Origin: Pholis gunnellus
Lineage: Eukaryota > Chordata > Actinopteri > Perciformes > Pholidae
DNA length: 64,000 nt
NCBI GenBank assembly: GCA_910591455.2
Contig: OU342806.1
Span: 11,252,926-11,316,925, forward strand
Reading direction: 5' to 3'
Numbering within the stretch: position 1 is the stretch's first letter; each line of letters opens with the position of its first letter. Shown here piece after piece: positions 23,240 through 35,870 of this stretch. Below the pieces are notes generated by a model, which ran no database searches, was not told where the DNA came from, and saw only the letters and a program-made list of their open reading frames with translations. Position numbers and translations under genes: made by a program.

Positions 23240-24000
23240 CATTAACTAGCTATTTATGCCTGAATGATTATGTTTAATGTGATTACGACCATGAAAAACA
23301 GAAAGAGAACCTTGGGAGCGGCTCCTGGACTCGGTTCATCTGAAAATGAACCCTGTGCTGTAAATTGTAAGTACCTCTGTGAATGTCAGTGAGGAGAGTC
23401 CTACACAAGCGTCACTCATAGACCCCTCTCTGTAATTGCCTGCTAGCTGGAGCTGCTGTGTAATTTTTGACGTGGCTATGTGGCGGTGGCAACGCTGACA
23501 GAATAAGGGACTGGAGATTTAATGCCCAGTCTCAACTTTCTCCCGAGCTTCTGACGCTCTCTTTCTGCTTCATTGGCGAACCTTTTTCATTTCTGGCTTC
23601 AATTATTTTCTAGGATTCTGTGCGGTGCTTAACTCGTGCTGCCCAGGTCGCTGAGAGAACGGCACAGTCTGGCATGAATTAAACTCAACCAGTGTCAGTT
23701 GTAGAGCTGGATCTGGGCCTGGCAGGTAGTCAACACACAAGCTGTGGGTTTTGCTGCAAAAAGCACTATCAAGATCCCATTAATTCAGCGGGAAATGTGG
23801 AGCGATGTCATTCATATTCACTGAGGGAGGCTGTGTGTCTCCACATAACAGATGTCCATTTGCTGACACGTTACATATTCATTCCTGTACATTCCTGCAG
23901 GTGTGTTTGTAGGCGGCGATCTCCCTGTGATGCACCCACTCAGTATAAAGAGTATAGAGGGGGAGGAGGAGGAGGAGGGAGGCTGAGTCTTTAGTGACAA
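23240..24000. promoter_or_regulatory. Candidate conserved non-coding block
   Basis: Unique sequence with ATTAACTAGCTATTTATG, GAATGATTATG, TGTGATTACGACC, GCATGAATTAAACTC and CCCATTAATTCAGCG, closed by a purine-rich GGAGGAGGAGG stretch near 23960. No coding signal. Confidence 0.3.
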
Positions 24001-24352
24001 TAGCCTCCCTCCAGTTGCTCTCCGTGGGTGTTGGTGGGGGGGCATTTAAAGGCCATTCAGCTCCTAGCAAGACCCCCACGAAGACGCCCCCACATTCTGG
24101 GGATGACTACCTGCCCAGGAGCTCTCTCTCTGCCCATCTGTCCGCTCCAGAGGCTGCCCTCCTCTTCCCTCCTTCACCACAGTGCTCCTGGAGAGGCTGC
24201 AGGCTCCCACACACACACAAACCAATGGGTGATTGCTGACTAAGCTCTGCATCAGGCTGACTGTGCAAACAGAGCATCGCAGGGGGTAAAGAGTGTGTGA
24301 GCGTGTGTGTAGGAGGGTGTAGGCTGCTGTTGTATTTGTTGGAGAATGAGTC

Positions 24353-24432
24353 GGTGTGTGTGTGTGTGTGTGTTTGTGTGTGTGGGAGATGGAGCATTCA
24401 TTAATGTTGATGGATGTGTGTGTGTGTGTGGG
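24353..24432. repeat. Interrupted (TG)n arrays
   Basis: Two TG-rich arrays (about 24355-24384 and 24414-24430) separated by unique sequence, inside a wider TG/G-rich region from about 24290 to 24545 that ends in a G run near 24533. Confidence 0.85.
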
Positions 24433-24549
24433 AGTTTGTGTGGAGGGACACATATGTAGGCGGTAGAGGGTGTGTGTGGGTTTGTATGTAAGAGGAATTC
24501 AGGGGGTTGGCCGTGGGTGTTTTGCTGTGTGGGTGGGGGGGGCGGTACA

Positions 24550-25910
24550 CTAGTGGTACTATTAATGTTTTACCTCTGGTAAAAAAAAAATGGTTTAGAA
24601 GCCAAACGACAGCTGTTAGATTAAAATATCTGACATATAGATATTGTCCCAACACAAGGTGCACTTTGTTGAATTTACTGGAACTTTTGGCCGTATTTTA
24701 TGGTCCTAATCAGCAGATTGATTTTAATCAGTAGCCATGGAAATGTATATAATATAATATGATATGATGTAATATAATATAAAATGATTGTATGTAAACC
24801 CTGCAAGACAGGGTCAGTTTAATACACGATAGCTACATGTATGTACTTTGCAATAATGCCAAATTTGCATCTAATTGAAATAAATATTTAGCTCAGGGAT
24901 ATTTTTGATCCTTTCATGAAAATTTGATGCCAATATGTGGGTGTGTTTTTGTTTTCAACAGCATATCCTTGTGTCTTGCAGCAAATAAGCATTTTGTAAC
25001 CTTATTCCCACAAGTGGGACTGTAGGAACGGGCACAATGTGACCTTCATCCCTGCATGCTCAGCCCATTAGTCCAATTTACTCAGCTGTCAAACTCCAAA
25101 TTCACACTCTTAGCCATTCTGAGAGCAGGAGGTTAAAAGAAGAAAGGCGCTCTGCATTCCTTTCACCCTCTTGGTTTTAAACCTCACAGTCTTCGCACAG
25201 AAACTTGCTGAATAAACCTTCCTCTCTGTCCAGCAGTGAGAAACCGAACCCTCACCCCCCCTCCCCCCCCAACCCCCTCCCTCGGTGGGAGGATGCCTGT
25301 AGATGAGTTAGCTAAACACTTTCTGGCAAGCAGGCATGCCGCCGGCTGCACACACGAAGCCTGCAGGCGTGGGAAAGACATGACTCTGATAATAAGCAGC
25401 GTTTGGCCCTTCTAACCTCTGCAAGCTTTGGTTCGGGCTAGTTGTCTCTTTCTCCCTCGCTTTTTTTCTCTCTCTCTTTCTCTCTGCGAGTGGACGAGTC
25501 ACAGGAGAGGAGGTCAGCCAGGGAGAGGCCCACAGCTGCGGCTGCGAGGTCCTGGTGTGTTTATTTGGGCAAGCCCAACCAAAATAAGCTCCAGCCAGGC
25601 ATTGCTCCTGAGGACTGGGGCCACCACCGCCGCGGCGCTTTTCATCCTAACAATGGGGAAAGTGCTCTGACCGAGGAGGGAGCCGCACGGCACAGTTTAC
25701 CGTACAACAGCTGCCTCCTCTGTGGGGGAGGAAGTGCGCCGCAGATGTGAACAGGATAGATGGTTCATGTTCCCACACCTACTCCTGTTGTACAGTTGTT
25801 CACCCGTGCTCAGCGGTCAGTGAATGAGTTCCTTTGTTTCACATGAGAACGTTTGCCTGCCTGGTGGAAACACCACAGGGTGGAGATCCAGAATGACTAG
25901 AGTAAATGAT
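24550..25910. other. Non-coding; octamer near 24863
   Basis: AT-rich from 24730 to 24960, with a second perfect octamer ATTTGCAT at 24863-24870 followed by CTAATTGAAAT. A C-rich run lies at 25253-25278 and a CT-rich stretch near 25445-25490. No gene seen. Confidence 0.3.
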
Positions 25911-25914
25911 ATGG

Positions 25915-25941
25915 ATATATATATATATATATATATATATT
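25915..25941. repeat. (AT)n microsatellite
   Basis: About 13 AT units. Confidence 0.93.
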
Positions 25942-26379
25942 ACATGACAAATGTCACATACGGTGTATAATGTGAATACATAGAGCTGTGTATAGTGTTA
26001 ACGTCATTCAAAATATAATCTGTATCTATATGACCACTACATGTGTTGTCATGGTCCTCATGGGGTAAATCTTTAGGTTGGCTTGTTGTTAATGTTTGTG
26101 TGGACTCAGTGATAATGAATGATGTTTTTTAAATTGGGAATCAACCTACTTTTGTCTGTGGTCAGAGAATAAAGGTCTGTAAGGTAAACATAGTCTAATT
26201 ACAGGTGTTACTCCTCAGTGTCAATATAATGAGCCAAGTTTTGAAGGACCCATAAAATGCATTAGGTCGCAAAAATGCCTTTGATCCGTCGACCTGCTCT
26301 GCTATCACACAGGTGATCTATATTGGGGGGGGGACAACCCTTTTTATATGCTGAATAACATCCCAAACCTGCTTTTCCT

Positions 26380-27770
26380 CATCACACTGACCCAGCCATT
26401 AAACGGGTCTCCAGCCATATGCAAAGGTGCACAGGTGTGCCCCAGGCCTCAGTAGGCCAGATGACTGACAGTAGCCGTCCCACCGCCCCCCTCTAGCCGC
26501 CAATCAATCCTCTCTGCCCCCCCGCCGCCTCCTCTCTTCTGCTCATCTGTTACGGGCCGTAAAGTTGACAGATGACTAGCTGTCCTGCTTATCTTGTTTG
26601 CCCCACCCACCCCACCGCCTCCGTCACTGTCCATCAGCTTACCTGTTTGCCCCATGTCATACCTTGCCCATGCCCAAGGCCTTGCCTTATCTTAATACCT
26701 CCTCCCTTTGACCTCTCAACTACCTCTACAGGACTCAACATTTCAAACCTCATCCTTCCTTCGCCAACAACCCTCTCCGACCCCTTCTCACATAGCCTCT
26801 ATCGGTCACTCAGCGCCCTTGGTAAAAGCCCTGGGTGTGTTTGCCTGGCGAGGCCCCCCCTCGGGTCTGGCAGTGGGGGGAACCGCGTGGGGCCACAAAG
26901 AGGGACACGTGTCAGCTGAGCCGACAAACAAAGCAGGTGTTGTGGCAGGGGCTCGAGGAGGGGCAGCTGTCCATCAGACCTGCTGCACGCAAACACCGAC
27001 TACATCACATATGGCCAATAGATCAGAGCCTGACTGAGTGACAGCCAGGCTGGTGGTGGTTGGAGTCAACACTGCTGACCTTAAACTGACCATTCTCCAC
27101 GGAAATGATCATTCTGATATTGTTTTAGCTGGTGCTATTATCTGTCCTAAGTTAATTTAATGGAACAATAAGTAAGATGTCCTTTGTCTTGTAGCACAAA
27201 TGAATCACTGACTTAAGAACTTCCTCTTGCTGTCCACCTTGCTGTAATTTGTTCTCGACTCATGGCTATTGCCGAAAGCCTCCTTTTTTTTATCTACATT
27301 TAATTTATCTACAAGTGGCATTTGTGGCTGTAAGAAGCAACAGATGTCAACCCTGGTATCTGACACATCTGCTAGCTCTCATCTGCCTCTTGGGCTACCT
27401 GCAGGATGCTAGCAGGCAACCACCACCCCACAGGGCCCAGATTCTTAATCATTACCCCCCACCTACTCTGAAAGTAAAATGCAAAAATGCAGACTGCCCT
27501 ATGAGATTCCTCTACATAATTTGCTGTCCTCCCCCTCCCCTAACCCCAGCTCCACTAAAGCATCACTCCGAGGTCTGACAGCAAGTGGGTGATACTGACA
27601 GGTCGCATTGATCTCCTGGCTGGGAAAGAAGTCTCCTTGACAATGGAGAACATGTGTCCGTTATAGGACAAGCCTCAACTTGTCTGACCCCCTTATTTGG
27701 GATGCGCCCACAGAAGAGCCATCCCTTGGTGAAAGAAAACTTTTTCATCTGCTTAGACGGGAATTTGGTC
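26380..27770. promoter_or_regulatory. Non-coding block with enhancer-like texture
   Basis: Mostly unique. C-rich and pyrimidine-rich from 26460 to 26790, GC-rich near 26850-26950, then two unique stretches at 27230-27560 and 27560-27770. A G run of about ten lies at 26325-26334 just before. No exon accepted. Confidence 0.22.
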
Positions 27771-28519
27771 TCATGTGAACTTTCTTGGTCGGACTTGTAT
27801 TTGGTTTTTCTTTAAAATATTGAATAGAAACATTCGTCTTTGATTAATCTGCCATGTTGTGTACTCCCTGCTCGGTGGGTTTGTCAGATTCAAGGCTTTT
27901 TTGGGGTTAAAGCGGCAGCAGGGAGAAATGTGTTATTGTCTGTGTGTGATTAGGTAGTTCTGTTCCATTGCTGTTTCTTCCATGTGAACGTTAAATATGA
28001 GCCAGCCCACTTCTGAAATATCCTTGATAGACGATATGGACAGCTAAATTACATTATACAGCTTTGAAATGGCTCATTCTGGTCGCATTAATAACAGACA
28101 TCATAATAAAGACGTTGTGTAGTTTGCGTTTGACTGTGGCATTCAATTCTTTCACGAGGATCATTGTCGTATCGTACATTACATTGATTGTGGGTAAACC
28201 ACATAGTGACGTGCACTTGCGTGCGTGCCTGAAGAATACACAATTGGCTTCAGTACAGGGGAGAGTTGGCCCTATCTGTCCCGAGCCATGTGTATGTGTG
28301 AGAATATATGTTGACTCCCATTGACAAAACTGAACTGTAGGATCTGGCCGGTAGAACACGTATTTTGCAGTAGCTTGTTGTTAGTGTTTTTATGCTCATG
28401 GATGTTCACAGTATTTGTCTTGATTACAGAACCCTTGAATGCAATAGAGAGTGTGTACTAATGGGGAAAATTCAAAGAATGAGCTGGCTACATTGTTTTG
28501 CAGTACACACATAGAGATT

Positions 28520-28790
28520 CAGCCATCCTGACCACCTTATCTGGTAGCAGGATAAACAATGCAGACCAGACGTCCTCCCCAGCCACATCCTCCAGCTCCT
28601 CGTCGGGGATCACATGATGTTTCCAGGCCAGAAAGGATATATTATGATCACATGTCCGAGCCACCTCAACTGACCCTTTGACAAGAACGCGCAGTGAGTT
28701 TACTGGTAGTTACTCCTAGAAGTGTGAGTTCCAACTCTGTCTCTGAGGGTGACCCCAGCCACCCTGCTAACGACAATTTCATTGTTTCAG
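28520..28790 (-). mobile_element. LINE reverse-transcriptase ORF remnant
   Basis: On the minus strand, in about 28540-28650, one frame reads LAWKHHVIPDEELEDVAGED and continues with a Trp-Ser-Leu-Leu-Pro pattern. I recognise this from the C-terminal end of ORF2 in fish non-LTR retrotransposons (typically ...RLAWERLG.PPEELEEVAGE...). Stops and small indels elsewhere show it is dead. Only the last few hundred bases of the ORF are present. The clade is not assigned. Confidence 0.75.
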
Positions 28791-28799
28791 TCAGTATTC

Positions 28800-31410
28800 A
28801 AAGCTCACAATTATAGATATGGATAAAGTAAATTAGTCCTAAAAATGGCCAAAAGTCTGGTTCTAAAACTGCAGCTCGGTACAAAATCCACATTGCTTCT
28901 GAGACCAAATCTGTAAATATTACAATTGCAGAGGACATGGTCAGATGAACTGCCTGTGATGTGTCTACACTTCAGGCCTTCGATTGTTTCTCAGTTTTGA
29001 CGCTTATATGTGGCCGATACTCGCCTCAAACAGCTGGATTGGATGACAATCTGACCAATCTATTCAATTAAATTCTATGTTTATATACTTTACACATTAA
29101 ATACTGAAATGTACATTCCTTTTTTAAGTTTTGACCAATTAAAAAGTTTACTCTTGAAATGTAATGACCTAAAGCTCAGGTATTGCTGTCGGGACTGAAA
29201 AGGTGGGATTGGTGCATCCTGAGCTAAATGGGTCAGACCTACTCATCAGTGTTTGACGTCTGTGAAGCACTTGCTAACATATTCACTCATTGCTGCAAGA
29301 TGAAAGGTGATGAAGTCATCCAAGACATTTACTGCCAGACTCTTTGTGTCCAGAAACCCAAAGTGTGGTTTCTCATATCTAACGTGTGGATGAATTATAT
29401 CTGAAATATCACAGTATACACTGTGTACATGTTTGGTGCAACTTAAAATAGGCCTTAGGCTAATAAAAACATGGCATAAACCAGGAAGCACACATTAAAA
29501 GTTAAAAGTTAAAAAATGCTTCTGTGAGTGTGGAACACTTTCCCTCTCGTTTTATTTTCCTAGAAAGGGTGAGGTTTGAAGTGGGTTGACAGGTCTTCCT
29601 AACGTGCATATGAGTTGAGTTTGAGTGGGTTGGTATGTTGATTGCAATTCAAATCTTTATAGATGATAGAAAAAATAAGCAGATGAAATATGCTCATCTG
29701 CAAACCCTCTCAAACAGCCAGAGTAGTAATCTGTTATAACTGTTAATGCTGTGACTTTCCATTGAGGTAAAAAAACTTTTGAGGTAAAAAAAATATATAT
29801 ACGTATAATATTTAATAATTTCCTATCAATGTAATAAACGTGACATTGATTTTCACAGATTTTTTTTCCACTTTTGTCATAATAATTTTAAGCATATTTG
29901 ATTTTATAGCATTAGCGAGATTTTTTATTTGCAGTCAATTTCCAGCAAAAACACACGAGTCTTTCATATGCTGTATCATCATCCCTTCCAAATGGACTCC
30001 CAATTCATTCTCTAAGAATTCACTTTTTAATGGTTCTTTGCTGTGATATTTATTAGAATATAACTTATATTAACTAATACAATATTTAAAACATGAATAT
30101 GTCTGCCTGTGTTTGCTCTTCATAGTTTTATAATCAATAGCAGACAATAGATGGCAATAATGGGAATTAAGTTGCATCTTAATATTAGACAATACGATTG
30201 CCATACGTGTCATTGGCAGCCTTGAGTGTTGTTTTGTTTTTGATGTTTCTATGTTCTCTGGATCTCAGATCTCAGTATCTATTTTGACACATGCTCTTTT
30301 TGTGGAAATATGGAAGAAAACAATATTTTGAGTCATCTCATCTTTTAAGAGACCGCAGTTAATTGACGACATCCCTCCTTGCGTCACTCACGACACCGCA
30401 AGCTGAAGTGTGGTGAGTGTGTGTGTGTGTGTGCATGTCTGTGAAAATGACAGCAAGTGTTCTAGTGAAGAGTAGGAGGGTGACGAGAGTATGAAGAGTG
30501 CCTTTCATACTCATGTGAAATGAATTTGTGCACTGAATAATGCATCACAGCTCGACTGATGAGCCATGCAGCATGTGCTGAGGCCTCATATCTGCATGAA
30601 AGCTCAAGCTAAAAAGAGAGATGTCATAGTGTTCATACATGTCTGTTTCTATGTCTCAAATAACGTCTTCTTCAGATTGAGCTGTAATCATCCAGTTCTG
30701 TTTTATCTGATGTCGTTTATTGGATTATTATATTTTGTGATAATTATCTGTTTTGTGCAGATCACCTAAGTAGTCCACACTTGTGAAGATGTTCACAGTG
30801 TGTGTTTACAGCTCATATATATTTTAGTGGAGTGGAATAGGTTTCTTGCCTGGATTTGTTTTCTTACAACATTAATTCATCTTAATTTTCAGGTAAATCT
30901 TGAATCATCTCTCTTGACCTCTTCAGGACATCATTGTTTCTTGTCCGTCACATCTGTGAGATCTGATAACCAGAAAACATTAACCAGCCATTGTTGGATG
31001 TTCGGGGTCATAGTCAAAAATCAATACCTTGTTTTTTTTTTGTCTGAATAGGCCAGCGACTACAAGCAGATGTTTCTAATTGGTCTGGGACAGAGTGGAT
31101 CATTGGGTCTGAGGAGTGGGAAACATGTTTATAGAGGTTCTCTGGCCCATATGAGAATGTATGTATCCCTGTGCACAAGTATTACTGAATTACTTGCTTG
31201 TGCCGTCTGTCATCATTGTATTTTGTTGGAAACTTGTAGATCCTGACTCTTGTCTGACAAATGTCCAACACAGAAGTCTAATATTTCAAGCTCACCTGTG
31301 AGATTTCACTTTGGAATTTGAGGCAGTGATATCTGCAAACGTTTTTTTTTCTTGGAAAAACCATCTTGGTTTTCAAGGATATTATAGCTCAGTGCTTCTT
31401 CCCATGATCC
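28800..31410. other. AT-rich non-coding
   Basis: No gene recognised. Contains a short direct repeat TTGAGGTAAAAAA around 29762-29796, an AT-only stretch near 29790-29815, and a short TG array at 30417-30433. A minus-strand AATAAA (complement at 30716-30721) lies about 690 bases past the stop of the exon candidate at 31413, so part of this could be its 3' untranslated region. Confidence 0.35.
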
Positions 31411-31412
31411 CC

Positions 31413-31657
31413 CTAGATGAGGACAGATGGCGAGCATCTTGCTGCAACTTCCTGCAGTTGCTCAGGGGTGACGAACTGGCACTCAGCGACATTCTCCAGC
31501 TCCTCTCTTCCATGGATTAACACGGAGCTTCCCGCTTTTCCTTCCACAGTAACGTTCACCTGAACTCTCCTGCTCCTGTTTGTGTCCGTCAGGGCTTTGA
31601 TGACGGGTGTGACCCGGTGGGGCACTCTGAATGGCTTCCCCTGTCTCTGATTCCTCG
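31413..31657 (-). CDS. Probable terminal coding exon, gene unidentified
   Basis: On the minus strand a textbook acceptor (ten T then ACCCCAG, AG at 31659-31658) precedes 242 open bases and a TAG at 31415-31413. The exon starts in phase 1 and encodes 80 full codons. The peptide begins RNQRQGKPFRVPHRVTPVIK and is basic at first. A segment rich in alternating Val (VQVNVTVEGK) follows, then an acidic helix-like part (HGREELENVAE), ending CSPSVLI. Codons favour CTG, GTC, ATC, GAG and AAC, as in expressed vertebrate genes. No transmembrane segment or signal is visible. I do not recognise the family. Upstream exons must lie to the right. It could instead be a processed fragment or a chance frame. 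Confidence 0.5.
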
Positions 31658-31699
31658 CTGGGGTAAAAAAAAAACAACACACGTACTCATTACAACAGG

Positions 31700-32300
31700 C
31701 TGTTGTGGCTCTGTGTGAAGGCATTCCCACCTGTGACTGAGGCTGTGAGACGGGTGGTGGGATGTGTGAAATATCAGTGTGAGAGGGTTGGAGGCTGGGC
31801 AGCAGCTCAGAGAGACAGAGGGAGCGGGCCAGCTGTAGATCTAATATCCCCTATGGGCCTGCCGGCTGGGAAGGCCTGCCTAATATGATACACATGTGCT
31901 ACATCCTGTCTGAGTCGCTGCCTGGCTTTGTGACGCTGAGTAGAGGCATGGAGGCATGGAGGGAGGGAAGGAGGGAGTGTGTGTGTGTGTGTGTCCATTA
32001 TGTGCATGTGTGAGGACAGCTGGACAGCGCTTTTGCCATGTATTGATCTCCCAGACCGGAGTGTTTTTACGGTGTTCGCTGTAAGTCATATTGTTAGCTT
32101 TCACTGATTACCATGAGCGTTATATAGGGAAAGCTAAGCTGCTGATGTATGAAGACAAAAAGGTTTACTTTGTGTGACTTTCTTCTGTAATTTTGGGATG
32201 CTTTAATGTCTGTTTTAGTTGGGCTTTTGCGTGACAACCAACCCGTCATCAAGCTGACTTTGTGTACAAGTCGGGTGTGTTGGAATGTGTGAGCGAAGCA
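31700..32300. other. Non-coding, includes short TG array
   Basis: Contains GGAGGCAT/GGAGG short tandem repeats near 31946-31976 followed by a (TG)n array at 31977-31994. If the exon at 31413-31657 is real, this is its upstream intron. Confidence 0.35.
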
Positions 32301-33680
32301 AGGCCTATCCATTAACATCCACTTTATCTCTAATTAACTCTCCAGTGGTTACTGATTGACCCTGTTACACCTGCACGGATATGCCAGAGCTTTTAGCAGA
32401 TCTCGTCGAGGGAGAACAGCTCTTTTGATTTAAATCCACCATTAGTCTCCAACTTAAGCACCGGGTAAAAAGAGGTTATAATGCAACCCTGGCTGACATA
32501 GGTGAGCTGAGATTATATCAGAAGTGGAGCAGTGTTGGGAGAACATTAGTGTACCTTAGAGTCTTACTTTATAATACCAGTCTGACTACCTGGGATTCAA
32601 TCCATATCCCTCCCCCAGCGACCGCAATAGCCATGCTTTGATGGCTTAAAATTAATTACCAATTTATACAGTCCATAACTTTATCTTCAACTCCTGCTAA
32701 AGCTGCATGCTGAGATCTGGTGCCAATTTAGGGCAATCATCAACCAATTTTAGAGTTAATTGGGAAATGATGCCTGGCCAATTAGAAAAGTAAGGTGCAC
32801 AAGAGAGAGGCCAGCTTGGATGATTAAAACCTGAAATGAAATCCACATAATAAGTACTTTCACATTCAGCGCTCTTAATTAGGGAGGGCTCTTTTGTCTG
32901 AAGTCTTCCAGTCTATACTGGTCCTTTACTTAAATTATTAAAAGGATCATGATTCTTTGCTCGGGTAGTGAACTGCACTGTGCTCCGGAGACTGATTACC
33001 GGAGGCTCAGCGAGGGTTTTTGGAAGCCACATGCCTGGCTTGTGCAGAGCGCTGGTCTCCTAGGGAGAGGTTAAGGAGAGGAGTGCCTACCTCCCTGGAA
33101 GTTGCAAACTTGCTCTTTGCCACCATGTCATCCATCCTGGAGCCTAATCGAGTTATCATATCAACAAATCTCCCATCAGGGGCCTCACAGTTGACACTCT
33201 CAGAAAGACACCCACAGGAGGGCAACAAATTTTTAGCAGCAGGGCGTTGCTAAGAGAGGCTGAGGCACCTGTAAAGGTCTCCGCTCCTGCCCACGGAGAG
33301 GGCTCTCCCGCTGGGCATCACACTGCTCTCTTGCCCCCGGTCAGCGACATAGGACAAGAGCAGGGAAGCGGGAGCCATAGTTAATGCTGTTCACAATAGG
33401 TTGAAGACACAATAGAAGCACTATATCACCAAGACTGTCAATGAATTTAAAAGCAACCCACAAACAATTAGCTGAAAGGGCAGCGAGGTTTCATGGCCAC
33501 AGGCCTCAGCTCTGCAGGCCAGTGGAGACAAACTGTCCACCCACGTGCAAATGGCAGCTGGTGATTCTGCCCAGAGAATACGCTCACAGACTTCTGTGGA
33601 TTACCGCCTGACCTTTAAGTGTGTCCCCCAAAAATAAACCACATGCTGTGCCCTTCCTCCAGTCAGGGGATGGTTTATGA
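32300..33680. promoter_or_regulatory. Dense candidate conserved non-coding cluster
   Basis: Almost 1.4 kb without simple repeats, with many AT-rich factor words: CTAATTAACTC, AAAATTAATTACC, GAGTTAATTGGG, GGCCAATTAG, CTTAATTAGGG. Blocks of mixed composition alternate with these. Among all regions here it has the strongest texture of deeply conserved enhancers. It also contains the exon-like segment 33091-33198. Confidence 0.38.
33091..33198 (-). other. Exon-like segment, 108 bp, minus strand
   Basis: On the minus strand an acceptor (GGTGTCTTTCTGAG, AG at 33200-33199) and a donor (GGGAG|GTAGGC at 33091/33090) bracket 36 codons in phase 0 at both ends. The peptide contains PDGRFVDMITRLGSRMDDMV. 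The FVDMI...SRMDD part loosely recalls a GoLoco motif, but the usual Gln-Arg after Asp-Asp is absent and the spacing is one residue short. The surrounding texture is that of conserved non-coding DNA, so chance is a serious alternative. Confidence 0.22.
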
Positions 33681-33689
33681 CTCCTTGAA

Positions 33690-35870
33690 TGTGGGACATG
33701 TCGCCCAATAGTTTGTATTTGTGGCCATATAGAATTGCTTTTGTTCGGCCCATGGTTTACATTGTTGGCAATATAAACCAGCCAGCTGTTTCCCTTGATG
33801 TTTTATGATGTCAATGCTAAATGTTTACTTTGTGTGATGATTCAAAGCAAGTCTAGCTGTTTTTGCTGATAATGTCTAACTTTTGAATATTGGTTTTCTT
33901 AACAAACTTCTCCTTTGTGCTCACTTGGTTTAGCTAAATGAGCCTAAAGTGAGCCATCAGCAAATCCTGGATAGCATAATGTCTCTCTTGATTTGATTTT
34001 TGAAAAAAAGGCTTTGTTTTCATCGTTTTTGTAGTCCTAAAATCATCCAACATGAAAAACAAATGCCATCTTTGATTTGGGCAACTGGGTATGAAGTCCA
34101 TCTGTTCACAATACCCTAACAAGAACAAAACGCCCTTCAGGGCAATCAGAGCTCGCCTGCCTTCCATGACCAGAAAACTTGTGAGGCTCTAAACTTACCT
34201 CTGAAGTGTCCCTATTTGATGGAATCACTTAAATAGGTTGGCAAGCGATAAACAGTTCGCGACAGAATGGCAGATCAAGCTCATCTTTTATTTTTGGCAA
34301 CAGATAGTTTGAAACCACAATTCTAAAGATGTGAGCTAGCCCAGGTTTTGTTCATTAGTGGAAGGTTTCAGGGGAAACATATGCAAAAGAAAAAATAAAA
34401 GATCACTCAATGGCATCCGATTTGTGAAATTAAATGTATGAAAAAGACTGAAAAAGCTGGCAGTTCCAGTCAAAAAGTTCATGTCAAGTGATGATGGTGG
34501 GGGATAAGCAAAGCATGAACATATTGTGCCTTTAGAGAAACGTTAAGCAAAACCCTGGCCAAATTTAAGTGCAGCCTCTTAGCATTCTCTCCGTCCAGCG
34601 CATCTATAAATCATTCTTCTGACCACCACTTCTCCCCACCGCTGACCGGCTCGACCCATTGGCCAGGAGCCAAGCCTGTGTCCGGACAAGGCCCTGACCC
34701 GTTAACCTTGGCCAGAGCCCTTGGGCCAATAGGGCGAGGCAGTCAGAGCTGCGACCCCGGCAGCCAGGGCTACCTGCTGCTCTGGCATAATGCAATTGGA
34801 CACAGCCATCAGAATGATGGAGCACAGTGAATTCTCCACGCTGACCACTCCAATGGCTGATGACCACTGTGGCCAACACTGGCTTCAGCCCCTCCAGAAT
34901 GTTAGAAAATGGCCCTTTTGATATTATGTCACAGATGCCTTTTTGTGTTTTTTTGCCTCCCATCCATATTGTGCTTTAGGTGCCTGCAGTTTGGGCAGTT
35001 CTCAAGAAGGCAGGCCAAAGAAGGTACTGTTTTAAAGGGACTTTGTTTTCAAGCCAGATTTCTGCTTTGTGTTTGTCAAAGTAGAGAGAATAGTCCTAAT
35101 TGAAAAGCCATTCTTAGAGGTTTCAGTAAAGTTCAAGTAATATATTAACAAGTTTAAGTTTCAGAACAAGAGCCTCTTTTTTAGTTAGTTTGCTGAAACT
35201 CTGTTTAATTACATGAGCCATTCATTCCTTCATTTACATATTCTGTAAACCTTACGCGCTTGCCCCAGGTCTTACCGATTCGTTCACATTGTCATATTAT
35301 AAATAAGGTTGGCCTAAACTCAGGCTCCTGCCGACATTTCCTCCCTCCGTCTCCACCTCTGTTTTGTTAATGGCATGAGGTTCACACTGGTAGCATAATT
35401 ACTAACATTAGACCAAACTAAGAAAGACTCTGCAGGACGCTCACCCCGTGAAGCCAGAATTGCTGTTTGCCTCTCAAGAGAAAAGGTGTGACAGTGCTTC
35501 CCTGCCTGCCTGTATAAACTGAAGGCATGCCAGTGTATTCATGCAGGTCCTCCTGACGAACAAGCACACACCTGAGGGACCCCCTTAGAATCAACACAAT
35601 TAGCATCTTCCATGCCCCGCAGAGTTAAACTCTCAGTGCAAACAAATGCACCTGACTGACGGGCAGCTTAGGCAAATGACTTGTTTGGGGAACGGGCTGA
35701 GTCTCTTTGGGCTTACGGAAAGGCTGTGTGAATTTCAGCTGGGAGCGTTTGCATTACAGAACAGCGTGAGAAAGAGAAGCACCTGAATACAGCTCACCTG
35801 AATTTACAGAGGATATCTTGTTGAGAGTGGGATTTCGAGTTTCCTTCATCACAGGTTTATACACCCCAGT
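33690..35870. promoter_or_regulatory. Candidate conserved non-coding cluster
   Basis: About 2 kb of unique sequence. Notable words: GTTTGTATTTGTGGCCATAT near 33712, GGCAATATAAACCAGCC near 33768, and CCCATTGGCCAGGAGCC near 34654 (CCAAT-type). A GC-rich part lies at 34630-34780 and CATTTACATATTCTG near 35231. A 119-codon minus-strand frame (34604-34963) has no splice-bounded structure or recognisable domain. Confidence 0.3.

Noticed and set aside
34185..34290. Minus-strand consensus donor (TTCAGAG|GTAAGTTT) as an exon end
   Set aside because: The sequence before it has stops in the tested frames and no matching acceptor nearby. It could end an untranslated exon, but nothing supports that.
34604..34963. 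119-codon minus-strand open frame in unique sequence
   Set aside because: Sequence texture fits an enhancer block with CCAAT words. No motif, domain or flanking splice signal supports a protein.
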